50,122 bases of DNA from Selenomonas sp. (GTDB taxonomy: Bacteria > Bacillota > Negativicutes > Selenomonadales > Selenomonadaceae). Below the pieces are notes generated by a model. The model saw nothing but the letters and a program-made list of their open reading frames with translations. It made no database searches and was not told the origin of the DNA. Both the position numbers and the translations under genes were made by a program. The DNA lies in NCBI GenBank assembly GCA_015265235.1, contig JABZYJ010000003.1, forward strand, positions 1-50,122. Direction: 5' to 3'. Below are positions 22,942 to 31,119 of the stretch, in pieces; the first letter of the stretch is position 1, and every line of letters begins with the position of its first letter.

Positions 22942-24690
22942 TTGGATCATCGGCTGAGGGAACGCCTGCGGGCACGTCTGGCGCAGGAGCGCGGGTATTA
23001 TCGCTATCCTGCGGGCGCGCGCACGCGATTTGCTCTCGTCTATCCCAATACTTACTTTGTCGGCATGTCGAACCTCGGACTGCACATTGTCTATGCGCTG
23101 CTGAATGAGCGCAGCGATACGGCGTGTGAGCGCGTCTTTCTGCCCGATCGCGATGAGATGCCGCGCTATGTGCGCACGAATACGCCGATGATGAGCGTGG
23201 AGACGCAGACGCCGCTCGCGGACTTCGCCATCGTCGGCTTTGCCATTTCGTTTGAGATGGATTATTTTCATGTCGCGGAAATGCTCGCGCGCAGTCATAT
23301 CACGCCGCTTGCCGCGGATCGCACGGCACATGACCCCCTCGTTATCGCGGGGGGGCCATGTGCCACGTTCAACCCCGAACCGCTCGCCGCACTGATCGAT
23401 GCCTTTGTCATCGGTGAGGGGGAGGCGATCCTTCCTGCGATGATGGACGCCTATCATGCGGGGCTGCATGCGGGCGACGACCGCGCGGCGCTCCTGCAGC
23501 GGCTTTCTCATGTCCACGGGGTCTATGTCCCGGCACTCTATACGCCCGCATACGATGCGGCGGGGCATCTGACGGCACTCCTGCCGCAGGCGGGGGCACC
23601 GTCCCGTGTGGCGCGGCAGTGGGTGGAGGATCTCGACGCGCACCCCGCCCATACGGTTGTCATTACGGACGATACGGAGTTCAGCTTTTACCTCATCGAG
23701 ACAGCGCGCGGGTGCGGACGTCACTGCCGCTTCTGCATGGCGGGCTACTGCTTTCGCCGCCCGCGCAACCGTTCTCTCGCCGTCATCGAGGGCGAGGTGC
23801 GCGACGCCCTTGCCTACGGCAAAAAGATCGGACTCATGGGTGCGGCGATCTCGGACTACCCAGAGATCGATGCCCTTTGCCGCTCCATTCTCGGGGAGGG
23901 GCTGTCCATGTCGGTCGCGTCCTTCCGCGCGGACTCCGTGACGAAGGAACTCGTTGAGTCGCTCGCAGCGAGCGGACTGAAGACCCTGACCATCGCCCCC
24001 GAGGCGGGCAGTGCGCGGATGCGCGCGGTCATCAACAAGGGCATCGAGGAACATCATCTCTTCACATCGGTTGATCTCGGGGCGGCGGCACATATCCTGA
24101 ATTTCAAGCTGTATATCATGGTGGGGCTGCCCTTTGAGGCGGATGAGGACATCGACGCGATCATCGACCTCACGCAGCGCCTGCGTTCCTATATGGACGA
24201 AAAGGGCTGCCGCGGCACACTGACGCTCAGCGTGAATCCCTTCGTTCCCAAGCCGTTCACGCCGTTTCAGTGGATGGCGGCGGCGGAGAAAAAGCGCATG
24301 GACGCGGTGATGAAGCGCCTGACGCAGGCACTCAGCCGACACAAAAAGATCGTCGTGCACTTCGAGTCACCGAAGGAAGCGCGTGTCCAGTCCATCCTCG
24401 CGCGCGGCGACCGCCGCCTTGGCGCACCCCTCATACGTGCGGCGATGGGACGCGGGGCAAAAGATCTCGCGGCAGAGATGCGTGCGGACGGCCTCTCCGA
24501 GGAGGGCTATCTGTCTCCCGCGTGGACGGAAGAAACATATCTGCCTTGGGATCATCTCGACATGGGCTTTTCCAAACACTATCTGTGGCAGGAATATGAG
24601 CGGGCAAAGGCGCTCCTGCCGACACCGATCTGCTTCGACGGCTGTCTGCGCTGCGGTGTCTGTAAACCTGCGGAAAGGATGACGGTATGA
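22942..24690 (+). CDS. B12-binding-domain radical SAM protein of unknown function
   Basis: A 582-residue protein of the TIGR03960-like radical SAM group. An N-terminal cobalamin-binding-like region (about 20-190) includes YPNTYFVGMSNLGLH. The radical SAM cluster motif is C258-x3-C262-x2-C265 in GCGRHCRFCMAG. A C-terminal cysteine cluster (CFDGCLRCGVC, about residues 568-578) may bind a further cluster. The DxHxxG ligand motif of some B12 enzymes is not evident, so cobalamin use is uncertain. The start is TTG 22942, 15 bases after nrdR; no in-frame ATG lies at the N-terminus. The stop overlaps pgeF by 4 bases (ATGA). The substrate is unknown. Confidence 0.82.
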   Translation: MDHRLRERLRARLAQERGYYRYPAGARTRFALVYPNTYFVGMSNLGLHIVYALLNERSDTACERVFLPDRDEMPRYVRTNTPMMSVETQTPLADFAIVGFAISFEMDYFHVAEMLARSHITPLAADRTAHDPLVIAGGPCATFNPEPLAALIDAFVIGEGEAILPAMMDAYHAGLHAGDDRAALLQRLSHVHGVYVPALYTPAYDAAGHLTALLPQAGAPSRVARQWVEDLDAHPAHTVVITDDTEFSFYLIETARGCGRHCRFCMAGYCFRRPRNRSLAVIEGEVRDALAYGKKIGLMGAAISDYPEIDALCRSILGEGLSMSVASFRADSVTKELVESLAASGLKTLTIAPEAGSARMRAVINKGIEEHHLFTSVDLGAAAHILNFKLYIMVGLPFEADEDIDAIIDLTQRLRSYMDEKGCRGTLTLSVNPFVPKPFTPFQWMAAAEKKRMDAVMKRLTQALSRHKKIVVHFESPKEARVQSILARGDRRLGAPLIRAAMGRGAKDLAAEMRADGLSEEGYLSPAWTEETYLPWDHLDMGFSKHYLWQEYERAKALLPTPICFDGCLRCGVCKPAERMTV

Positions 24691-25502
24691 GCTTTGTACT
24701 ACGGCATCTCGGCAACAATCTGTGGAGCGGGCGGCTGGATCTCTTTCCGAGCGACGCGCTCGTGCATGGGTTCTCGGCACGGCAGGGCGGCGTCAGTGCT
24801 CCCCCGTATGATACGCTGAACATGGCACTGCACGTGGAGGATGACCCCGCGGCTGTGTGGGAGAACCGCAGGCGGTACTGCGCAGCGCTGGGGCTTTCGG
24901 CAGAGCGGATCTGCACACCGCGACAGGTGCATGGGACGGAGATCGTACGCGTTTTTCGCCGCGATGCGGGGCGCGGTGCACGGGACTATGCGGACTGTAT
25001 CGCCGATGCAGATGCGCTGATCACGAATGACAACGATGTCACGCTCCTCCTCTGCTATGCGGACTGCGTGCCCGTCCTCCTCTATGACCCTGTGCATCAT
25101 GCCATTGCGCTCGTTCACGCCGGCTGGCGTGGGACGGTGGAGCGGATCGGAGCAAAGACGCTTGCACGCATGACAGAGGAGTTCGGGACAAGACCCGCGG
25201 ATATTATTGCAGGGATCGGCCCCTCCATCTGCGCTGACTGCTATACGGTCGGCGACGAGGTCGCTGCGCAGTTCCGCCGCGCATTTTCGCATGACGCGGA
25301 GCGGATTGTCGCAGAGCGAGATGGGAAATACCATCTGGATCTATGGGCGGCGAACCGCCTTGCACTGGAAGAAGCGGGCATCCCTCCGCAGCAGATCGAC
25401 AGCGCACAGACGTGCACGTCGTGCGATCATACATGGTTTTACTCCTATCGTGCCGCAGGCGGCAGGACGGGACGTCTGGCGGCAGTAATGGAGCTGAAAT
25501 GA
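24687..25502 (+). CDS. pgeF: Peptidoglycan editing factor PgeF (YlmD/laccase-fold)
   Basis: A 271-residue protein of the multicopper-oxidase-like family now known as PgeF, which hydrolyses or edits mis-incorporated residues in peptidoglycan precursors. Some homologs act on purine nucleosides. Zinc-site motifs are present: RQVHGTEIV (about 79-87), YADCVPVLLYD (about 128-138) and HAGWRGT (about 149-155). It overlaps the radical SAM gene upstream (ATGA) and yggS downstream (ATGA). The ylmD-ylmE(yggS)-sepF order is the classic Firmicute division cluster. Confidence 0.93.
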   Translation: MSFVLRHLGNNLWSGRLDLFPSDALVHGFSARQGGVSAPPYDTLNMALHVEDDPAAVWENRRRYCAALGLSAERICTPRQVHGTEIVRVFRRDAGRGARDYADCIADADALITNDNDVTLLLCYADCVPVLLYDPVHHAIALVHAGWRGTVERIGAKTLARMTEEFGTRPADIIAGIGPSICADCYTVGDEVAAQFRRAFSHDAERIVAERDGKYHLDLWAANRLALEEAGIPPQQIDSAQTCTSCDHTWFYSYRAAGGRTGRLAAVMELK

Positions 25503-26218
25503 GTGAAGGAACGATGATCGGGGAGCAGATTCAAAAGGTGCGTGCCGAGATCATGGCCGCACGGGCGCGGCGGACGCACGTCTCGAAGGACGCGCCTGTA
25601 GAGCTGATTGCCGTGACGAAAAACCATCCCGTCGCGGCGATGCAGGAGGCCATTGATGCGGGCATCATGAACATCGGGGAGAACCGCATCCAAGAGGCGC
25701 TGGACAAGGCGGAGACACTTGAGCGCGAGGTAAAATGGCATCTGATCGGGCATCTGCAGACCAATAAGGCGAAATACGCCGTGCGCCAGTTCGATCTCAT
25801 TCACTCGGTTGATTCCGTGCATCTTGCACAGGCGGTGAACCGTGCGGCGGAGAAGTTCGGCAAGGTGCAGAATATCCTCGTGCAGGTCAATCTGGCGCGT
25901 GAGGAGAGCAAGTCCGGCGTCTACCGCGAGGATCTCGACGAGCTCCTTGCGGCGATTGATGGAATGGATTCGGTTCGCTTGCAGGGTTTTATGTGTATTG
26001 CGCCGAATTATGAGGATGTAGAGCAGTGCCGTCCGCTCTTTCGTGCGATGTACGAGCTGTATGGCACGATCAAGGCGGCAGAGCCGCACAAGGCAGACAT
26101 CCGCTACCTTTCGATGGGCATGACACACGACTATCGCATTGCCGTCGAGGAGGGAGCGAATCTCGTGCGTGTCGGCACGGCGATTTTTGGTGCACGCAAT
26201 TATACCCTAGGAGTGTGA
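25499..26218 (+). CDS. yggS: YggS-family PLP homeostasis protein
   Basis: A 239-residue single-domain PLP-binding protein with no known catalytic activity that buffers PLP and affects amino acid pools. The PLP lysine is K41 in ELIAVTKNHP. Further family motifs are GENRIQEAL, WHLIGHLQTNK, LVQVNLAREESKSG and LSMGMTHDY. The ATG overlaps the pgeF stop; an internal ATG at 25514 is a possible alternative start. In Gram-positives it lies next to sepF, as here. It is called ylmE in Bacillus. Confidence 0.95.
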   Translation: MSEGTMIGEQIQKVRAEIMAARARRTHVSKDAPVELIAVTKNHPVAAMQEAIDAGIMNIGENRIQEALDKAETLEREVKWHLIGHLQTNKAKYAVRQFDLIHSVDSVHLAQAVNRAAEKFGKVQNILVQVNLAREESKSGVYREDLDELLAAIDGMDSVRLQGFMCIAPNYEDVEQCRPLFRAMYELYGTIKAAEPHKADIRYLSMGMTHDYRIAVEEGANLVRVGTAIFGARNYTLGV

Positions 26219-26224
26219 GGGATT

Positions 26225-26725
26225 GTGAAGATTTTCAAGAATTTGTTCGGCATCTCGTCCGAGGAGGATGAGGAGCTCGAAGAGCGGGAAGAAAAAAAGC
26301 CTGCGCCCGTGACCGAGATCGGTTCGCGCACGGGACGGCAGCGCGTTGAGACAGGGGCCAATCTCTCGGGCTTTCCCGACTTTACCCCGCCGGCAGGCGC
26401 AGCGGCAGGGGCTACACCGATCGACAACGTCGTTGCGGCATATCGCATGAACGTCGTGGTGATCGAGCCGCAGTCATTCGACGATGCGCAGCAGGTGGCG
26501 GTCAATCTCCAGAAGAAAAAGCCCGTCGTGCTGAATTTTGAAAAGACGGAAAAGAGCGTCGCGAACCGCATCATCGACTTCATCAGCGGAACGACGTACG
26601 CACTCAACGGCGATATCAAGAAGATCAGCAACAATGTCATTCTCTGCGCGCCGAGCAATGTCAACGTCAGCTACTCCGAGGATGAACACCGGCTGGGGGA
26701 CAATATGCCCTTCATGGATCGGTAG
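26225..26725 (+). CDS. sepF: Cell division protein SepF
   Basis: SepF binds the FtsZ C-terminus and tethers it to the membrane during division. The 166-residue protein has an amphipathic N-terminal helix (MKIFKNLFGI), an acidic linker with many Glu residues, and the SepF core (about 72-155) with VVVIEPQSFDDAQQVAVNL and FISGTTYALNGDIKKISNNV. The start is GTG 26225, six bases after yggS, with GTGAGGG upstream. It stands in for FtsA-type anchoring in these organisms. Confidence 0.96.
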   Translation: MKIFKNLFGISSEEDEELEEREEKKPAPVTEIGSRTGRQRVETGANLSGFPDFTPPAGAAAGATPIDNVVAAYRMNVVVIEPQSFDDAQQVAVNLQKKKPVVLNFEKTEKSVANRIIDFISGTTYALNGDIKKISNNVILCAPSNVNVSYSEDEHRLGDNMPFMDR

Positions 26726-26731
26726 GCGCAC

Positions 26732-27541
26732 ATGCAAGGCGCATGGAAGATCGGCATCATCGGCGGCGGTGCAATGGCAGAGGCGATGATCGCGGGCATG
26801 ACGGCGGAGAAGGGCGTGCCGTCGCCGCAGATCTATGTATCGGATCACAAGGCGGCACGGTGCTGCGCACTGCATGAGCAGTATCACGTAAATGCACAGG
26901 GCGGGGCAGAGGATTTTCTGCCCCGTATTGACGTTCTTGTTCTGGCGGTAAAGCCCTCTGCCGCGCGTGCGGCAATGCAGGAGACGGCACCCCTGCTGCG
27001 CAGGGATGCACTCGTGATCTCCATCGTGGCAGGGCTGACGATGGCGCAGATTGCGGCGGAATATCCGGAGCACCCGATTGTCCGCGCGATGCCGAATACC
27101 CCGCTGGCCGTTGGCGCGGGGATGTCCGCCTATGCGTGCAGCGACGATGCGGATGCGTCCGCACGCGAGGCGGCGAATGTCGTGCTCGGCACGGCGGGAC
27201 GCGTCGTCGAGGTAAAGGAGCATGACCTCGATGCGGTGACAGGGCTTTCGGGCAGTGGTCCCGCCTATGCGTTCCTCATGATCGAGGCGTTGACCGACGG
27301 CGGCGTTGCGGCCGGGCTGCGCCACGAGACGGCGTCTCTGCTTGCTGCACAGACGCTGCGTGGCGCGGCGCAGATGGTGCTCGATGGGGCTGCGCCCGCC
27401 GCTCTGCGCGCTGCCGTGACCAGTCCCGCAGGGACGACGGCGGCGGGGCTGCGCGTAATGGAGCGCGCCGGCGTGCGCTCCGCGCTCATGGAGGCGGTTC
27501 TTGCCGCGGCGGAGCGGTCGAAAGAACTCGGTAAACAGTAA
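26732..27541 (+). CDS. proC: Pyrroline-5-carboxylate reductase
   Basis: Reduces pyrroline-5-carboxylate to proline with NAD(P)H. The 269-residue protein starts with a Rossmann glycine motif (IGIIGGGAMAEAM, about 7-19) and contains the family signature region LSGSGPAYAFLMIEALTDGGV (about 172-192, with the substrate-binding SGSGPAY). It lies between sepF and ylmH, a frequent neighbourhood in Firmicutes. The ribosome-binding site is weak (TAGGCGC), which suggests read-over from sepF seven bases upstream. Confidence 0.95.
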   Translation: MQGAWKIGIIGGGAMAEAMIAGMTAEKGVPSPQIYVSDHKAARCCALHEQYHVNAQGGAEDFLPRIDVLVLAVKPSAARAAMQETAPLLRRDALVISIVAGLTMAQIAAEYPEHPIVRAMPNTPLAVGAGMSAYACSDDADASAREAANVVLGTAGRVVEVKEHDLDAVTGLSGSGPAYAFLMIEALTDGGVAAGLRHETASLLAAQTLRGAAQMVLDGAAPAALRAAVTSPAGTTAAGLRVMERAGVRSALMEAVLAAAERSKELGKQ

Positions 27542-27575
27542 CAGTTCGCAGTACGACTTCCCAAAGGAGGGGACT

Positions 27576-28370
27576 ATGGCATCAGAACAGAAGGAGCGGA
27601 TTCTCCGCTTTTATCGCGGCAGTGAAGGAGAGGAGACGGCGGTGCGCCTGCTTGACCTCGCAGAGACCGTCGTCAAGACGCGCAAATTTCGCATCAGTCC
27701 CTTTCTTGACCCCTACGGGCAGGAGATCGCCGAGACGATCCGCGCGAGCTATGATGATCTGCAGATCGACTTTGACGGCGGCTATCAGGGGGCAGAACGC
27801 GCGCGTGCGATGCTGCGCCATCGGGACTTTGCGGGGCGGACGGAGGACTTCGGTATCGCCTGCGTAGAGGCAACGTGGAACGGGCAGTTTGCCCGGCTCA
27901 CGCATCGTGATGTTCTCGGCGCAGTGATGGGGCTGGGGATTGAGCGCGAGATGATCGGCGACATTCTGCCTGCCTCCGATGCGGCGAAAATCCTCTGCGA
28001 TGCCAAGATTGCCCCGTTCCTGATCGAGAACTTGACGATGATCGGTGCGGTCGGCGTGAAGACCGCACCTGCGGAGCTGACGGAGATCGCGCCGCGTGAG
28101 GAGCGGACGAAGGAGATCCGCGCGACGGTGGCGTCGCTGCGGCTCGACTCCATCGTCGCAGCAGGGTTTGGCATCTCGCGCAGCCGTGCGGCGGACGATA
28201 TCGCCGCCGATAAGGTGAAGCATAACTGGCAGAGTGCGGCGAGTGCCTCCAAGACAGTCAAGGAGGGAGATGTCCTCTCCATGCGCGGGCGCGGCCGCGT
28301 CGAGGTGACTGAGGTGCGCGGTCAGACGAAGAAGGGCCGCACGGTTGTTGTACTGCATCGATTCTTTTGA
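27576..28370 (+). CDS. ylmH: S4-domain RNA-binding protein YlmH
   Basis: A 264-residue protein with a C-terminal S4 RNA-binding domain (about 186-250, LRLDSIVAAGFGISRSRAADDI and VKEGDVLSMRGRG), homologous to YlmH, a factor linked to rescue of stalled 50S-peptidyl-tRNA complexes in Bacillus. The ATG at 27576 has a strong AAAGGAGGGG upstream; the longer frame reaches back into proC. It lies between proC and divIVA as in the classic ylm cluster. Confidence 0.93.
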   Translation: MASEQKERILRFYRGSEGEETAVRLLDLAETVVKTRKFRISPFLDPYGQEIAETIRASYDDLQIDFDGGYQGAERARAMLRHRDFAGRTEDFGIACVEATWNGQFARLTHRDVLGAVMGLGIEREMIGDILPASDAAKILCDAKIAPFLIENLTMIGAVGVKTAPAELTEIAPREERTKEIRATVASLRLDSIVAAGFGISRSRAADDIAADKVKHNWQSAASASKTVKEGDVLSMRGRGRVEVTEVRGQTKKGRTVVVLHRFF

Positions 28371-28387
28371 AGAAAGGCGGGAGCGCG

Positions 28388-28963
28388 ATGCTGACACCGA
28401 TGGATATTCATGCCAAGGAGTTTGGTCGGAGTTTTCGCGGATTTAACGAGAACGAGGTCAACGATTTTCTCAATGAGATCATGAAGGCGTACACGGCGGT
28501 ACTGGATGAAAATGAGCGACTGCGGGGCGAGCTGGAGCGTGAACGCTCGGCGAACGGAGAGTTCCGCCGCATCGAGCAGAGCATGCGCGAGACGCTCGTC
28601 GTCGCGCAGAAAACGGCGGAGGAGATGAGCACGAGCGCCAAGCAGGGCGCCGACCGCCTGCTTGAGACGACGGCGAAAGAGGCGCAGAACATGCGCCGCG
28701 AGGCGACACTACAGGCAAAGGCACAGCTGGACGAGGCCGCGGACAAGGTGCGTGCCATCGTGGCGGAGTACGAGCGGCTCGTCCGCGAAAAGCATCAGTT
28801 CCTGCGCCGCATGAAATCCAATGTGCAGGCAGAGCTCGCCCTCATCGAGGATGCTATCGCAGAGATGCCGGACATGGTGCATGAGAAAAAGGTACCGCCC
28901 GCGCCTCCTGCACCGCCGATAAAACCGAAGGACGATGCCGTGAAGGAACAGGAGGACGATTGA
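28388..28963 (+). CDS. divIVA: DivIVA-family division/polarity protein
   Basis: A 191-residue coiled-coil protein that binds curved membrane and localises division or polar growth proteins. The N-terminal lipid-binding domain is conserved (MLTPMDIHAKEFGRSFRGFNENEVNDFLNEI, written here in part: FGRSFRGFNENEVNDFL). Residues 35-155 are predicted coiled coil with heptad-like Leu/Ala and many Glu/Arg. The tail has a proline-rich run (PPAPPAPPIKP). The ATG at 28388 is preceded by GGCGGGAG. The stop overlaps the lspA start. Confidence 0.94.
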   Translation: MLTPMDIHAKEFGRSFRGFNENEVNDFLNEIMKAYTAVLDENERLRGELERERSANGEFRRIEQSMRETLVVAQKTAEEMSTSAKQGADRLLETTAKEAQNMRREATLQAKAQLDEAADKVRAIVAEYERLVREKHQFLRRMKSNVQAELALIEDAIAEMPDMVHEKKVPPAPPAPPIKPKDDAVKEQEDD

Positions 28964-29427
28964 AGACGATGATCGGGTGCGGAAAGGCCGCACTGCTCTT
29001 TGGCGGGACAGTAATTTTGGATCAAGCGGTGAAAGCGTACGTCGCATCGACCATGCTGCCGGGGGAGAGCATCCCCGTCATTCCGTCATACCTCCATCTG
29101 ACCTACGTGCTGAACGCAGGGGCTGCGTTCGGGATCTTCGAGCGTCAGCAGTGGCTCTTTTTGCTCACCGCCGCGCTGTTCTTCCTCGTATTCCTCTTTC
29201 TCTATCCGCGTCTCGCGCGCGGCAGCGCACTCATTCACTACGGCAGCGTCGCCTTTGCGGCGGGAGCGCTCAGCAACATGGCGGATCGGATTCGCCTCGC
29301 ACACGTCATCGACTTCATTGATTTCCGCGTATGGCCGGTATTCAATATCGCGGACATCGCCATCGTGGTGGGAACGATCTGCGTTCTCTGGGCGCTCTTC
29401 GTGCAGAAGAAGGAGTTTCTTCCGTGA
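28960..29427 (+). CDS. lspA: Lipoprotein signal peptidase LspA
   Basis: Membrane aspartyl protease that cleaves signal peptides from prolipoproteins. The 155-residue protein has four hydrophobic helices. The conserved NAGAAFGIF segment (about 51-59) is present, the first catalytic Asp lies in SNMADR (about 106-111) and the second in FNIADIA (about 128-134). The first motif reads LSNMADR where most LspA have LGNLIDR. I used TTG 28960, four bases after GGAGG and overlapping the divIVA stop. ATG 28969 is an alternative start. Confidence 0.94.
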   Translation: MKTMIGCGKAALLFGGTVILDQAVKAYVASTMLPGESIPVIPSYLHLTYVLNAGAAFGIFERQQWLFLLTAALFFLVFLFLYPRLARGSALIHYGSVAFAAGALSNMADRIRLAHVIDFIDFRVWPVFNIADIAIVVGTICVLWALFVQKKEFLP

Positions 29428-30326
29428 GCACATTTATTTCCGATCAGGCAGGGGAACGGCTGGATGTATTCCTCGTGCGACAGCTGCCGACCCTCTCGCG
29501 CAGCTACGCACAGCGTCTCGTCGCAGAGGGGCATGTAACGGTGGACGGGGAGCGGCGCAAGGCGAATTTTAAGCTGAGCGGCGGCGAGACCGTAGCGTGC
29601 ATTATCCCCCCCGCAGAGGCAGTCGAGATCTGTGCAGAGAACATCCCGCTGGATGTCCTCTATGAGGATGCGGACATCATCGTCATCAACAAGCCGCGCG
29701 GTATGGTCGTGCACCCTGCCGCAGGCGTGTATACGGGGACGCTCGTCAACGCCCTGCTCCATCACTGCAGCGACCTCTCGGGGATCAACGGAGACCTGCG
29801 CCCCGGCATCGTTCATCGCCTCGATAAGGATACCTCGGGCGTGATGGTCGCCGCGAAAAACGACATGGCGCATCATTTTCTCGCCCGCCAGATTCGGGAC
29901 AAGGAGGCACGGCGCGAGTACCGCGCCATCGTATACGGGAACATCGTCGAGCGCGCGGGCGTCATTACGGGGGACATCGGACGGCATCCGACGGATCGCA
30001 AGAAAATGGCGATTGTCCGTGAGAACGGCAAGCCCGCGACGACCCACTTTGAGGTGCTTGAGCGGTTCGGCGACTACACCTTTGTCGCCTGCCGTCTGGA
30101 GACGGGGCGGACGCATCAGATCCGCGTTCACATGACGAGCATCGGACATCCGCTGGTCGGCGATACGAAGTATACGGCGAAGAAGAACCCCTTTGCCATT
30201 GTGGGGCAGGCACTGCACTCGCTGACACTCACGCTGACACATCCGCGTACGCAGGCGGAAATGACGTTCACCGCGCCCCTGCCGGCGGACATGGAGGAGA
30301 TTCTGCACACACTCCGAAGGAGCTGA
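29424..30326 (+). CDS. rluD: RluD-type ribosomal large subunit pseudouridine synthase
   Basis: Converts uridines of 23S rRNA (helix 69 in E. coli) to pseudouridine. The 300-residue protein has an N-terminal S4 domain (about 10-70, SRSYAQRLVAEGHVTVDG) and the catalytic motif HRLDKDTSG with Asp about residue 136, followed by RREYRAIV and GRTHQIRVH. The start is GTG 29424, overlapping the lspA stop (GTGA), with AAGGAG upstream. The lspA-rluD-pyrR order is common in Firmicutes, where this paralog is also called YlyB. Confidence 0.94.
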   Translation: MSTFISDQAGERLDVFLVRQLPTLSRSYAQRLVAEGHVTVDGERRKANFKLSGGETVACIIPPAEAVEICAENIPLDVLYEDADIIVINKPRGMVVHPAAGVYTGTLVNALLHHCSDLSGINGDLRPGIVHRLDKDTSGVMVAAKNDMAHHFLARQIRDKEARREYRAIVYGNIVERAGVITGDIGRHPTDRKKMAIVRENGKPATTHFEVLERFGDYTFVACRLETGRTHQIRVHMTSIGHPLVGDTKYTAKKNPFAIVGQALHSLTLTLTHPRTQAEMTFTAPLPADMEEILHTLRRS

Positions 30327-30330
30327 TCGC

Positions 30331-30879
30331 ATGACTGAGTTTAGAGAAAAGGCCGTGCTGATGGATGAGGACGGCATCCGCCGTGCCCTCATGCGCATCG
30401 CGCACGAGATTGTAGAGAAAAATCATGGAACGGAGCATCTGGTGCTCGTCGGCATCCGCAAGCGAGGCGTACCGATTGCGGCGCGGCTCGGCGTGGAGAT
30501 CGCGCAGATCGAGGGACGGGAACTGCCGCGCGGCGTGCTCGACATCACGCTCTACCGCGACGACCTCAACGAGCTCGCCTATCAGCCCATCGTGCACACG
30601 ACGGAGATCCCCCTTGACATCACGGACAAGACCGTCATCCTCGTCGATGATGTGCTCTACACAGGGCGCACGATACGGGCGGCGATGAACGCCCTGCTCG
30701 ACCTCGGGCGGCCGCGCATGATCCAGCTCGCCGTGCTCATCGACCGCGGACATCGCGAGCTCCCGATCCGCGCCGACTACGTTGGCAAGAACGTACCGAC
30801 GGCATCTGCCGAGGACGTATCGGTGCAGCTTCACGACACCGATACGGAGGAAAAGGTCGTCATACGCGAGCGCGTCTAA
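30331..30879 (+). CDS. pyrR: PyrR: pyrimidine regulator / uracil phosphoribosyltransferase
   Basis: A 182-residue protein of the PRTase fold with the PRPP motif VILVDDVLYTGRTI (about 98-111) and GIRKRGVPIA. In Bacillus it binds pyr mRNA attenuators when UMP is high and also has weak uracil phosphoribosyltransferase activity. Here it ends the long rodZ block and is followed by a strong terminator, not by pyr biosynthesis genes, so any attenuation targets lie elsewhere. A true upp gene begins at the right end of this window. Confidence 0.95.
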   Translation: MTEFREKAVLMDEDGIRRALMRIAHEIVEKNHGTEHLVLVGIRKRGVPIAARLGVEIAQIEGRELPRGVLDITLYRDDLNELAYQPIVHTTEIPLDITDKTVILVDDVLYTGRTIRAAMNALLDLGRPRMIQLAVLIDRGHRELPIRADYVGKNVPTASAEDVSVQLHDTDTEEKVVIRERV

Positions 30880-30913
30880 ACGCGGCGGATAGACCGCCTT
30901 CCCATTTGACAAA

Positions 30914-30960
30914 AAAGGGTTGTTATTACGAAGACAGAGACCTCGTAATAACAACCCTTT
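30914..30960. terminator. Bidirectional terminator after pyrR and tRNA-Ser
   Basis: An exact 18-bp inverted repeat (AAAGGGTTGTTATTACGA and TCGTAATAACAACCCTTT) around an 11-base loop, with A/T runs on both sides (AAAAAA at left, TTT at right). It can end transcription from pyrR on the plus strand and from tRNA-Ser on the minus strand. Confidence 0.9.
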
Positions 30961-30972
30961 ACATATTCATTA

Positions 30973-31062
<90 letters not shown>

Positions 31063-31090
31063 TATGCTGTATGGAATACAATACTTTTGC

Positions 31091-31119
31091 ATTCTATCAA
31101 AAAGGCGTCGCCGCGTCAA
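31091..31119 (-). promoter_or_regulatory. Promoter of tRNA-Ser, overlapping the brnQ stop codon
   Basis: TAGAAT (revcomp of 31091-31096) with an upstream TG, and TTGACG (revcomp of 31114-31119), 17 bases apart. The -35 includes the brnQ stop codon. Confidence 0.7.

Noticed and set aside
22342..24360. A 672-codon minus-strand frame
   Set aside because: It is antisense to the end of rodZ, nrdR and most of the radical SAM gene, which are clearly real. It has no ribosome-binding site or domain.
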